Below are positions 1-7,963 of a DNA stretch of 50,682 nucleotides, one piece after another (the stretch's first letter is position 1; each line of letters starts with the position of its first letter). The notes under the pieces were generated by a model, which worked only from the letters and a program-made list of their open reading frames with translations, was not told the DNA's origin and did no database searches. This DNA comes from Halomonas sp. UBA3074 (GTDB lineage Bacteria; Pseudomonadota; Gammaproteobacteria; Pseudomonadales; Halomonadaceae). Both the position numbers and the translations under genes were made by a program. Location of the stretch: assembly GCF_002366715.1 (NCBI RefSeq), contig NZ_DFBS01000038.1, positions 1 through 50,682 of the forward strand, in the 5' to 3' direction.

Positions 1-2
1 AC

Positions 3-1337
3 TCAGTTTCTGCGGCCAAGCTTTTTATCGACAGTAGACAGAACCTGTGGGCTATGAGTAGTAACTATAAATTGAAGGTGAGGAAAAGTTTTTTGAAGCC
101 CTATCAATATGTCTTGTTGCCATCTGGGGTGCAAGTGTAACTCAACCTCATCAATAACTACTATTCCATGAGCTTCCAATGGATTATCTACTTCAGGGTT
201 TAAAATTACTAAACGGCGTGCTAAGTCGCCTGTTAAAGCGACCAGTACTTTTTGTCCTTGAGATAGTTGCGTAATATTGACGCTAACACCAAAATTATCT
301 ACTATTATTCTAGGCCTACCTAAACTCCTATCGACTCTTAGGTTCTTCACAGAAGGTACTAGGCTTTCAATCGCTTTATTTACAAAATTCAAGTGTTTTT
401 GATATTTAGTTAAAGACAATGATTTCAGGAAAATTGACAGCTCTTCTTTTTTATCATTTAATTTCGCTATAAAAGGATCATTATCAGGTGGAGTTTTATT
501 TTCGTAAACTCCATAAATTGATCGTTCAAGCAATGATATCTGTTCCCTTAAATCTCTGATTTCTTTTGTATCTTTTCCAGAAGCCAAATTAACCAATTCA
601 ATATAAAGTTCAGAAAAATTATCCAGCTTCCCACTACCATCTAAAGCATCTTTTAAAGCGTAAAATCTATTTCTTTCTTTGTCATCAAACGCTTTTTCAA
701 GCGAAGGCTTTTTAAGAGAAATATTAGAACGATCAACCGAATAAAATGCTAAAAGGGGGATGATTATTCTTTTATCACATGCAGCTTTTCGGTACATTCT
801 TCCAAATCTTTTAATAATGCTAACATCATTCGACTTACTTCCTGTGTAGCCAATAACCGGGCGAGCGAGAGCAGCTTCAAACCTATTTTTTTTTCCGAGA
901 CTAAAAAAGCTAATCACTTCAGAAAAATCAGTCGAAGCACTATTGACGTCATCTTCAATTAATAATCTTCCGTTAACATCATCCTTTTCAATATTATTAT
1001 TAAACCATGAAAACGTTTTGGCTATCGCATCAGCAAAACTAGTTTTGCCAGCCCCATTATCGCCTATAATAACAGTCATTTTTTCATCGAAACTTATATC
1101 AATGGAATGAAAACGCCTAAACATCCACATCTTAAGAGACTCTAAATGTATTTTTTTGCTACTTAAAGAATTAACATACATAGCAAAATATCTATCAGCC
1201 AACTTCTCATCTTTATCTACATATTTACCTAAATCATAGTATTCATATAGTTGAAACTGTGCCTCTAAAACTCCTTTTTCAGCATTTTTAACAAGATACC
1301 TAATAGTCTTGGAATGTTCTTTTAGATAATCAGACAT
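3..1337 (-). CDS. Retron effector ATPase (PtuA/SMC-like, AAA family), C-terminus possibly truncated
   Basis: The protein has 444 residues from the ATG at 1337, which follows GAGGG and AAGG and begins four bases after the RT stop; a TTG at 1352 is possible but less likely. Residues about 10-55 resemble a Sel1-like helical repeat. An ABC/SMC-type ATPase follows: Walker A GDNGAGKT at 92-99, signature LSQGQK, Walker B VVIDEVELHLHP and the H-loop motif TTHSPQ. In type I-A retrons (Ec78, Vc95) an ATPase of this kind works with an HNH nuclease as the anti-phage effector held in check by the msDNA. From memory those ATPases are about 540 residues. Here the protein stops about 15 residues after the H-loop, so the tail may be lost through a frameshift in the preceding A-rich run. 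Any HNH gene would lie outside the window. The region is AT-rich compared with the host genes. Confidence 0.85.
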   Translation of the reverse strand: MSDYLKEHSKTIRYLVKNAEKGVLEAQFQLYEYYDLGKYVDKDEKLADRYFAMYVNSLSSKKIHLESLKMWMFRRFHSIDISFDEKMTVIIGDNGAGKTSFADAIAKTFSWFNNNIEKDDVNGRLLIEDDVNSASTDFSEVISFFSLGKKNRFEAALARPVIGYTGSKSNDVSIIKRFGRMYRKAACDKRIIIPLLAFYSVDRSNISLKKPSLEKAFDDKERNRFYALKDALDGSGKLDNFSELYIELVNLASGKDTKEIRDLREQISLLERSIYGVYENKTPPDNDPFIAKLNDKKEELSIFLKSLSLTKYQKHLNFVNKAIESLVPSVKNLRVDRSLGRPRIIVDNFGVSVNITQLSQGQKVLVALTGDLARRLVILNPEVDNPLEAHGIVVIDEVELHLHPRWQQDILIGLQKTFPHLQFIVTTHSPQVLSTVDKKLGRRN

Positions 1338-1341
1338 AACC

Positions 1342-2265
1342 TTAACCCTCAATTATCTCAAGCAATAAACTTTGAGAATATTTATCTTTTAGAGATTTTA
1401 TAAACATAGGTTCAACATGATGCGCAAAAGCCAAAAGTCCTCTAAGATGCCCATAAACATCACTATCAAGTTTTCTTAAAGAGTACTGATGGACTAAGTG
1501 TTTTATATACCTTTTCCTCTCCCTCCCTAGAGAAAGCTGGCCCTTATTACTAATAGTAATCCCTGTAACGTGTCGATTATGAGCCATGGAAGAAAACCTT
1601 GTCTTTTTCTTATTAATCTTTATTGCGCTACCAAATATCTTTAATAATTTATCTTTAATAAAAACAGGAACTGTAAAAAGAAAATCTTTTTGGTTAGTTG
1701 AAAAAGTTAAATCATCAGCATAACGAGTATATACAACTTTATGTTTAATGCACCAATCATGTACTACACAATCAAATTCATACATAAAAAAATTTGAAAC
1801 AAGAGGAGAGCTAGGAGCACCAATACTTAACACTAAACTTCCTCCGCTTCTTTTACTAGGACACCAAAAAAGGAGCTTTTCTAGCGCTATTTTGTCATTC
1901 GGTGAAGGCAGTTCAATTATTGATGACCAAACTTTCCAAAACAAATTACTGGTGATTGAATTAAAGAAATCTTCTAAATCTAAATTAAGCAAGTAGCGAT
2001 TTTTTGTATGAGCATTTGCATTATCTTTAATGCTAAAACCTTTACGATAAGCCATTGCCACTTTATGGACAGGTAGTTCTTGAAATTTAAGAAACGTCCG
2101 CTGATACTCTTTTAACTCTTTTGAGGGCTGGGCGATAACCCTATGCCCTGAAGTTCTCTTAGGTATCGTAAATACTTTATATTTTTTAGGCGCATTTTTT
2201 AAAAAAAGAATTATTTCTTTTTCGGGCTTTTGTAGTTCTGTTGCTAGCCGCTCTATCACACTCAT
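1342..2265 (-). CDS. Retron-type reverse transcriptase
   Basis: The protein has 307 residues from the ATG at 2265, preceded by GGAAG at good spacing. An ATG at 2277 is possible, but the longer open frame up to 2397 runs through the msd hairpin and is not credible. Retron hallmarks are present: region X NAxxH at residues 82-86, motif A with Asp in LDLEDFF (about 94-101), the catalytic YADD at 182-185 and region Y VTG at 233-235. The length fits retron RTs. The enzyme copies its cognate RNA from the 2'-OH of a branching guanosine to give msDNA. It lies directly downstream of the msr-msd RNA and four bases upstream of the ATPase gene. Base composition is much more AT-rich than guaA next door, suggesting horizontal transfer. 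Confidence 0.95.
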   Translation of the reverse strand: MSVIERLATELQKPEKEIILFLKNAPKKYKVFTIPKRTSGHRVIAQPSKELKEYQRTFLKFQELPVHKVAMAYRKGFSIKDNANAHTKNRYLLNLDLEDFFNSITSNLFWKVWSSIIELPSPNDKIALEKLLFWCPSKRSGGSLVLSIGAPSSPLVSNFFMYEFDCVVHDWCIKHKVVYTRYADDLTFSTNQKDFLFTVPVFIKDKLLKIFGSAIKINKKKTRFSSMAHNRHVTGITISNKGQLSLGRERKRYIKHLVHQYSLRKLDSDVYGHLRGLLAFAHHVEPMFIKSLKDKYSQSLLLEIIEG

Positions 2266-2277
2266 TCTAGCTTCCAT

Positions 2278-2454
2278 AAAAAAGCCCAAGAGCATCGCTC
2301 TTGAGCTTAGCTCTTTACCAAAGGAAGCGATAGGCTCGCAACCTGATTGAGGAACGAAATCAGGTTGCGAGCCTATCGCAACCACGATGTCGTTCAATAA
2401 CTTAGAGTCTGGCTAAGCACCCGACTAGACGTATTCGTCTAAAGCTAAAGAGTC
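2278..2454 (-). ncRNA. Retron msr-msd RNA
   Basis: This non-coding RNA lies immediately upstream of the RT, on the same strand. In transcript order: inverted repeat a1 (CTCTTTA, 2452-2446); the candidate branching G at 2445 in the context TTTAGC, as in known retrons; an msr stem TAGACG-aata-CGTCTA; a second stem CTTAG/CTAAG; then the msd hairpin with perfect 22-bp arms (2379-2358 and 2348-2327) and a 9-nt loop; then a2 (TAAAGAG, 2317-2311), complementary to a1. The RNA ends in a terminator-like hairpin followed by six U. The predicted msDNA would be roughly 65-80 nt, templated from about 2318 to 2385. The boundaries are inferred from base pairing, not from RNA data. Confidence 0.85.
2282..2308 (-). 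terminator. Terminator-like hairpin between retron RNA and RT
   Basis: The stem AAGC(C)CAAGAGC / GCTCTTG(A)GCTT has a 3-nt loop and is followed on the minus strand by six T just before the RT start codons. It could end most retron RNAs at a defined 3' end and let only some transcripts read into the RT, keeping RNA in excess over protein. It might also serve as an RT-recognition stem. Confidence 0.6.
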
Positions 2455-2459
2455 ATATG

Positions 2460-2489
2460 AGTCTACACCAAGAAAACATATGGTACCAA
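2460..2489 (-). promoter_or_regulatory. Candidate sigma-70 promoter of the retron
   Basis: On the minus strand TTGGTA (2489-2484) and TAGACT (2465-2460) are separated by 18 bp. Transcription would start near 2453-2454, directly at the a1 repeat of the retron RNA. The two hexamers are moderate matches; the agreement with the RNA 5' end is the main support. Confidence 0.5.
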
Positions 2490-2620
2490 TCCGAGCTAGC
2501 ATCACTTAGCGATCTATTCACTTTATGCAAGAATCACATACCACAATCATAATTCATGCTAATCAATGAGCGGCCAGTAAAAGTTAAAATTTGTCTAAAA
2601 TACCCGACGCAATTACGAAA

Positions 2621-2644
2621 AATCCCGCCAAAACTGGCGGGATT
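2621..2644 (-). terminator. Rho-independent terminator of guaA (bidirectional)
   Basis: A perfect 10-bp stem AATCCCGCCA / TGGCGGGATT has a 4-nt loop and is flanked by A/T runs on both sides, so it can terminate in both directions. It lies 22 bp beyond the guaA stop and marks the edge between host backbone and the AT-rich retron segment. Confidence 0.85.
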
Positions 2645-2665
2645 TTCTATACATCATACTAAAAT

Positions 2666-4243
2666 TCACTCCCACTCAATAGTAGCAGGCGGCTTACTAC
2701 TTACATCATAAGTCACCCGCGAAACCCCCTCCAACTCATTGATAATCCGGTTGGAAACCTTCTCCAGCAGCTCGTAGGGCAGGTGTGCCCAGCGGGCGGT
2801 CATGAAGTCGATGGTTTCTACCGCGCGTAGGGCGATGACCCATTCGTAGCGGCGGCCGTCGCCGACTACGCCTACTGATTTCACCGGCAGGAACACGGCG
2901 AAGGCTTGACTGGTCTTTTCGTACCAGCCAGAGGCGCGTAGCTCTTCGATGAAGATGGCGTCGGCGTCCCGGAGGATGTCGGCGTACTCTTTCTTCACTT
3001 CGCCCAGGATACGCACGCCCAGGCCGGGGCCAGGGAACGGGTGGCGGTAGACCATGTCGTAGGGCAGGCCGAGTTCTAGGCCGAGTTTGCGCACTTCGTC
3101 TTTGAACAGTTCGCGCAGCGGCTCTACCAGCTTGAGCTTCATGGTTTCCGGCAGGCCACCGACGTTGTGGTGGGATTTGATCACGTGCGCTTTGCCGGTT
3201 TTAGAGGCGGCGGATTCGATCACGTCCGGGTAGATGGTGCCCTGGGCCAGGAACTCGACGCCGTCGATCTTGCTGGCTTCTTCATCGAATACGTCGATGA
3301 AGGTGTTGCCGATGATTTTGCGCTTGGCTTCCGGGTCTTTCTCGCCTTTCAGCTTGCCGAGGAACAGGTCTTCGGCGTCTACGCGGATCACTTTCACACC
3401 CATGTGCTTGGCGAAGGTTTCCATGACCTGGTCGCCTTCCGCTTTACGCAGCAGGCCGTTATCGACGAACACGCAGGTCAGTTGGGTGCCAATCGCTTTG
3501 TGCAGCAACGCAGCAACCACAGAGGAGTCCACACCGCCGGAAAGGCCAAGCAGTACGTGGCGGTCGCCCACTTGCTCGCGCACGCGCTGTACCTGGTCTT
3601 CGATGATTTGCGCGGGCGTCCACAGCTTTTCGGCTTTACAGATATCCAGCACGAAGTGCTCGAGAATGCGCTGGCCCTGCAGGGTGTGGGTGACTTCCGG
3701 GTGGAACTGAACGCCGTAAAACTGCTTCTCTTCCCAGGCCATGGCGGCAATCGGGCAGCTCGGCGTGGAGGCGGTCACAGTGAACTCGGCGGGCGCTTCG
3801 GCGACCTTGTCGCCGTGGCTCATCCATACGTCCAGCAGGGTTTTGCCGCTTTTCGCGTCTACGTGGTCTTTGATGTCTTTGAACAGCGCGTTATCTTCGT
3901 CGATCTGAATCTGCGCGTAGCCAAACTCACGCTGGTTGGAGCCTTCTACCTTACCGCCCAACTGCTCGGCCATGGTCTGCATGCCGTAGCAGATACCAAA
4001 CACCGGCAGGCCCATTTCAAACACGCACTGCGGCGCACGCGGGGAGTCCAGTTCCGTCACGGATTCCGGCCCACCGGCCATGATAATGCCGTTGGGGTTG
4101 TACTCGCGTATCTCTTCTTCGGTGATATCAAACGCGCGGACTTCGGAATAAACGCCGATCTCGCGAACGCGGCGGGCGATCAGTTGGGTGTACTGCGAGC
4201 CGAAGTCGAGAATCAAAATCTTGTGGGCGTGAATGTCACTCAT
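2666..4243 (-). CDS. guaA: GMP synthase (glutamine-hydrolysing)
   Basis: GuaA converts XMP, glutamine and ATP to GMP. From the ATG at 4243 the protein has 525 residues, the same as in E. coli; the 15-residue upstream extension of the frame was rejected. The N-terminal glutamine amidotransferase has the nucleophile Cys85 in GICYG and the catalytic His181/Glu183 in FHPEV. The ATP pyrophosphatase domain has the P-loop SGGVDS at 235-240. The C-terminal dimerisation domain ends in KPPATIEWE. It follows guaB by 96 bp on the same strand, the usual guaBA order. The 3' end of guaA is a known insertion hotspot for genomic islands, which fits the foreign retron directly beyond it. Confidence 0.98.
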   Translation of the reverse strand: MSDIHAHKILILDFGSQYTQLIARRVREIGVYSEVRAFDITEEEIREYNPNGIIMAGGPESVTELDSPRAPQCVFEMGLPVFGICYGMQTMAEQLGGKVEGSNQREFGYAQIQIDEDNALFKDIKDHVDAKSGKTLLDVWMSHGDKVAEAPAEFTVTASTPSCPIAAMAWEEKQFYGVQFHPEVTHTLQGQRILEHFVLDICKAEKLWTPAQIIEDQVQRVREQVGDRHVLLGLSGGVDSSVVAALLHKAIGTQLTCVFVDNGLLRKAEGDQVMETFAKHMGVKVIRVDAEDLFLGKLKGEKDPEAKRKIIGNTFIDVFDEEASKIDGVEFLAQGTIYPDVIESAASKTGKAHVIKSHHNVGGLPETMKLKLVEPLRELFKDEVRKLGLELGLPYDMVYRHPFPGPGLGVRILGEVKKEYADILRDADAIFIEELRASGWYEKTSQAFAVFLPVKSVGVVGDGRRYEWVIALRAVETIDFMTARWAHLPYELLEKVSNRIINELEGVSRVTYDVSSKPPATIEWE

Positions 4244-4339
4244 GGCGGGGTCTCGGTTAAGCGGTGTGGGTGCCGCTGGTAAGGCCAAAAAGCAAGCGGC
4301 GGGGCAATGCCCGCCGCGCCATATAACTCATCTTGCTGG

Positions 4340-5809
4340 TTAGCTCACCCGGTAGTTGGGAGCTTCTTTGGTGATCTGCACGTTGTGGACGTGGGATTCG
4401 TTAAAGCCAGCGCCGGTAATCTGTACGAATTCCGGCTTGGTGCGCATTTCCTGAATATCGCGGCAACCGGTGTAGCCCATGGAAGCGCGCAGGCCGCCCA
4501 TCAGCTGGTGAACGATGGCGCTCATCATGCCTTTATAGGGAACGCGGCCTTCGATACCTTCCGGCACCAGCTTCTCGGCGCCTTCGCTTTTATCCTGGAA
4601 GTAGCGGTCGGCGCTGCCTTGGTTCTGGGACATGGCACCCATGGAGCCCATGCCACGGTAGGCTTTGTAGGTACGGCCCTGGTAAAGCTCGACTTCACCC
4701 GGCGCTTCTTCGGTACCGGCCAGCAGGCCACCGACCATCACGGCACTGGCGCCCGCGGCAATCGCTTTGGCCAAATCGCCGGAGTAGCGCACGCCGCCAT
4801 CGGCAATCAGCGGAATGTCGAACTCTTTGAGCGCTTCGGCCACGTTGGAAACCGCGGTGATTTGCGGTACGCCAACACCGGCGACGATGCGCGTGGTGCA
4901 GATCGAGCCAGGGCCGATGCCGACTTTCACGGCATCCGCACCCGCTTCGGCCAGTGCTTTGGCAGCGGCGCCGGTGGCGATGTTGCCGCCAATCACCTGG
5001 ATGGCCGGGAAGTTCTGTTTGATCCAGCGGACGCGATCAATCACGCCTTGGGAGTGGCCGTGGGCGGTATCGACGATAATCACATCCACGCCAGCTTCGG
5101 CGAGTGCCGCGACGCGATCCGGGGTTTCCGGGCCGGTGCCGACCGCGGCGCCTACTAGTAAACGGCCGTCGCTGTCTTTCGCGGCCATCGGGTAGGTGCG
5201 GGCTTTTTCGATATCCTGGAAGGTGACCAAGCCGCGCAGGTGGAACTCGTCATCGACGATCAGCATTTTCTCGATGCGGTGTTCGCGCATTTTGGCTTTG
5301 CTGGTTTCGAGATCGGTGCCTTCTTTGACGGTAATCAGCCGGTCGCGCGGCGTCATGATCGCTTCTACACTGTCGCCGTGGTTAGGCTGGAAGCGCATGT
5401 CGCGCTCGGTCACGATGCCGACCAGGGTTTCGCCTTCTACCACGGGGAAGCCGGAGAAGCCGTACTCCCGCGCCATGGCAAGCAAATCTTCGAGTTTGGC
5501 CTTGGGGCTCACGGTGACCGGGTCTTTCACAATCACGCTTTCGTGCTTTTTGACCTTGCGCACCTCAGCGGCTTGCTGGGTCATGGTCATGCTTTTATGG
5601 ATGATGCCAATGCCGCCTTCCTGAGCCATCGCAATCGCTAGGCGCGCTTCGGTAACGGTGTCCATCGCGGCAGAAAGCAAGGGAATATTGAGCGAGAGAT
5701 TGCGGGTCAGGCGGGTTTTGAGGCTGACATCCTTGGGGAGGACATCGGAGAAGCCGGGAACGAGAAGAACGTCATCGAACGTAAGTGCTTCTTGGGCCAT
5801 ACGTAGCAT
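4340..5809 (-). CDS. guaB: IMP dehydrogenase
   Basis: GuaB oxidises IMP to XMP with NAD+, the step before GuaA. The start at 5809 (MLRMAQEALTFDD) matches the family N-terminus and gives 489 residues, against about 488 in E. coli. The upstream in-frame extension to 6055 has no family character. A TIM barrel is interrupted by two CBS domains at about 95-205. The catalytic loop GPGSICTTR carries Cys304, and the mobile flap YRGMGSMGAMSQ is intact. It is the first gene of the guaBA pair and is transcribed divergently from the FrnE-like gene. Confidence 0.98.
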   Translation of the reverse strand: MLRMAQEALTFDDVLLVPGFSDVLPKDVSLKTRLTRNLSLNIPLLSAAMDTVTEARLAIAMAQEGGIGIIHKSMTMTQQAAEVRKVKKHESVIVKDPVTVSPKAKLEDLLAMAREYGFSGFPVVEGETLVGIVTERDMRFQPNHGDSVEAIMTPRDRLITVKEGTDLETSKAKMREHRIEKMLIVDDEFHLRGLVTFQDIEKARTYPMAAKDSDGRLLVGAAVGTGPETPDRVAALAEAGVDVIIVDTAHGHSQGVIDRVRWIKQNFPAIQVIGGNIATGAAAKALAEAGADAVKVGIGPGSICTTRIVAGVGVPQITAVSNVAEALKEFDIPLIADGGVRYSGDLAKAIAAGASAVMVGGLLAGTEEAPGEVELYQGRTYKAYRGMGSMGAMSQNQGSADRYFQDKSEGAEKLVPEGIEGRVPYKGMMSAIVHQLMGGLRASMGYTGCRDIQEMRTKPEFVQITGAGFNESHVHNVQITKEAPNYRVS

Positions 5810-5980
5810 AGCGGCAACACCCTGATTGAGAGGAAGTGGGGCGTGAAAGGTTAATCGCCTATTATAGCGTTTTGAGGGGTGCTCCAGCAATGCAGTCAGG
5901 CTGTTGTGCTTATACCAATTGCTAATGACGTTTAATGTTAGGCTGCTGACTAGACATTTTACGACGCGGAGGGCGTTCTG

Positions 5981-6571
5981 TTGCCTCAGGAAATCATTGT
6001 ATATACCGACTATGTTTGCCCCTTCTGCCTGCTGGCGGAAGAGGCGATTGTTCAAGCAACTGACGGCCTGGATGTGGAAATCCGCTGGCGGCCTTTTGAG
6101 CTGCGCCCTGCCCCGGTGCCTACCTTAAAGGTAGAAGACCCTTACCTGCCCCAGGTATGGCGCGATTCGGTTTACCCCATGGCGGAAAAGCTCGGCGTGC
6201 CCATCACGCTGCCCAATATTTCCCCGCAGCCGCGTACCGATAAAGCCTTTGAAGTGTTTGCCATGGCCGAAGAGCAGGGAGTGGGCCACCCCTATTCCAT
6301 GGCGGCCTTGAAAGCGTTCTTCCAGCAGGAGCGCGATATTGGCGACCCCGAGATACTGGCGGATATTGGTGAGTCGGTAGGCCTGGAGCGCCAAGCGGTG
6401 CTGAATGCCCTGGCCGAAGGCCGTTACCGCGAGCAGCACCAAGCGGCGCAGCGCCACGCGGTGGATGAGGCACGTATTCAGTCGGTACCAACGCTGGTGA
6501 TCGATGGCGAAGTGATTCAGGGCGTGCCCGACCCTGCGGCGTTAAAACGTTTCTTAATAGAGCGGGCATAA
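5981..6571 (+). CDS. FrnE-like DsbA family thiol oxidoreductase
   Basis: The 196-residue protein has a thioredoxin fold with an inserted helical domain. The CPFC active site lies near residues 13-16, directly after the first strand (IIVYTDYVCPFC), as in FrnE/2-hydroxychromene-isomerase-like DsbA proteins. The cis-proline loop is VPTLVI. The start is TTG at 5981, supported by GGAGGG about 7 nt upstream and by the family N-terminus beginning just before the first strand. No signal peptide is seen, so it is probably cytoplasmic. The stop lies 4 nt before xseA, suggesting co-transcription. The exact substrate is unknown; FrnE homologues have disulfide oxidoreductase activity and are linked to stress tolerance. 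Confidence 0.88.
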   Translation: MPQEIIVYTDYVCPFCLLAEEAIVQATDGLDVEIRWRPFELRPAPVPTLKVEDPYLPQVWRDSVYPMAEKLGVPITLPNISPQPRTDKAFEVFAMAEEQGVGHPYSMAALKAFFQQERDIGDPEILADIGESVGLERQAVLNALAEGRYREQHQAAQRHAVDEARIQSVPTLVIDGEVIQGVPDPAALKRFLIERA

Positions 6572-6575
6572 CCCT

Positions 6576-7919
6576 ATGGCCTCCCCCACTCCCCAGGCAC
6601 TCTCCGTCAGCCAACTCAACCAGCGCGCCAAGCAAACGCTTGAACGCGATGTGGGCGAAGTGTGGGTAGAGGGCGAGCTCTCTAACGTTTCCCGCCCGGC
6701 CTCTGGGCATGTCTATTTCACCTTGAAGGATGACCGCGCGCAGATTCGCTGTGCGCTGTTTCGTCAGCGGGCGCGGTTTGTCTCGGCACCCATGCGCGAT
6801 GGCGATCAGGTCAAGCTGCGTGGGCGTGTGTCGCTGTTCGAGCCCCGCGGTGACTACCAACTGATTGCCGAGGCCGTGCAGGCTGCGGGGCTGGGGGAAC
6901 TGCTGGCGGCGTTTGAGCGCTTGAAGGCGCAGTTGGAAGGCGAAGGCGTGTTTGCCAACGCCCGCCCGCTGCCCTTCCCGCCCCGTAAACTGCTGATCTT
7001 GAGCTCCGCTACCGGGGCGGCCATTCGCGATGTGTTGGCGGTGCTGGAAGCACGCTGGCCGCTGGCGGACGTAACGCTGATTCCGGTACCAGTGCAGGGC
7101 GCAGAAGCGGCGCCTGCGATGATCTCGGCGCTGGCGTTGCTTAACCGTCAGGCGCGATTAGACCCCGAGCGCGATGTGATCTTGATCACCCGCGGCGGCG
7201 GTAGCCTGGAAGATTTATGGGCCTTCAACAATGAGCACCTAGCGCGGGCGATTTTTCACTCCCGGCTACCGGTGATGTCGGCGGTGGGTCACGAGGTGGA
7301 TATTACGCTGGCGGATTTCGCCGCGGATATGCGTGCGCCCACGCCTTCTGCCGCGGCCGAACGCTTAGTGCCGGATCAGAACACCCTCAAGCGCCAGCTA
7401 GAACATCAACACAGCCGCCTGCAGCGGGCGATGCAGGCACGGTTAGAGCGCGACAGCCAGCGCCTGGATACCCTGCGCGCCAAGCTGCGCCACCCCGGCG
7501 AGCAGCTCAATCGCCAGCGCCAGCACTTAACCGCCCTTGATCAGCGTTTGAATCGCGCCATGCAGCAAACGCTCAGCCTGCAGAAAGCCCAGGTAGCGCA
7601 GTTGAATAGACGCTTGGCCAGCCAGGATATGACGCGCTTGCATCGTGCAGAAAGCGAGCGGGTGAGCCAGCTTCAGCGCCGCTTGGGCACCGCCATGAAG
7701 CGCCAGCTCGAAAACCGTCAGGCACGCTTAACCAGTGCTGCACGAGAGCTCAATGCAGTCAGCCCGCTGGCGGTGTTGGGGCGTGGCTATGCGATTGCTC
7801 AGGATGAGCAGGGCCAGGTGATTCGGCGTGCGGAAGATACCCAGCCGGGTCAGAAGCTAAAGCTGAAGCTAGGTGAAGGCAGGCTAAGCGTGGAAGTTAA
7901 GCGGCGTCTAAAGACCTAA
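6576..7919 (+). CDS. xseA: Exodeoxyribonuclease VII large subunit
   Basis: XseA is the catalytic subunit of exonuclease VII, which degrades single-stranded DNA from both ends. The 447-residue length is typical. The N-terminal OB fold (about 10-110) starts with LSVSQLNQRAKQTLE. The catalytic domain carries the conserved RGGGSLEDLWAFN and AVGHEVDITLADFAAD motifs. A long coiled coil covers about 260-390, and the C-terminus has the LGRGYAIA motif. It lies 4 nt after the FrnE-like gene. The small subunit gene xseB is not in this window. Confidence 0.97.
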   Translation: MASPTPQALSVSQLNQRAKQTLERDVGEVWVEGELSNVSRPASGHVYFTLKDDRAQIRCALFRQRARFVSAPMRDGDQVKLRGRVSLFEPRGDYQLIAEAVQAAGLGELLAAFERLKAQLEGEGVFANARPLPFPPRKLLILSSATGAAIRDVLAVLEARWPLADVTLIPVPVQGAEAAPAMISALALLNRQARLDPERDVILITRGGGSLEDLWAFNNEHLARAIFHSRLPVMSAVGHEVDITLADFAADMRAPTPSAAAERLVPDQNTLKRQLEHQHSRLQRAMQARLERDSQRLDTLRAKLRHPGEQLNRQRQHLTALDQRLNRAMQQTLSLQKAQVAQLNRRLASQDMTRLHRAESERVSQLQRRLGTAMKRQLENRQARLTSAARELNAVSPLAVLGRGYAIAQDEQGQVIRRAEDTQPGQKLKLKLGEGRLSVEVKRRLKT

Positions 7920-7963
7920 GCCAAATGGCCGATACCTTATAACAATGAGAAGAGGCCATCGCC

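Noticed and set aside
2266..2397. N-terminal extension of the reverse transcriptase up to 2397
   Set aside because: It would translate the msd hairpin and a2 repeat; a better start with GGAAG lies at 2265 and gives the usual retron RT length.
3167..4282. Long plus-strand open frame opposite guaA
   Set aside because: It is a shadow of the GC-rich guaA coding sequence, with His/Phe/Ala-rich nonsense composition.
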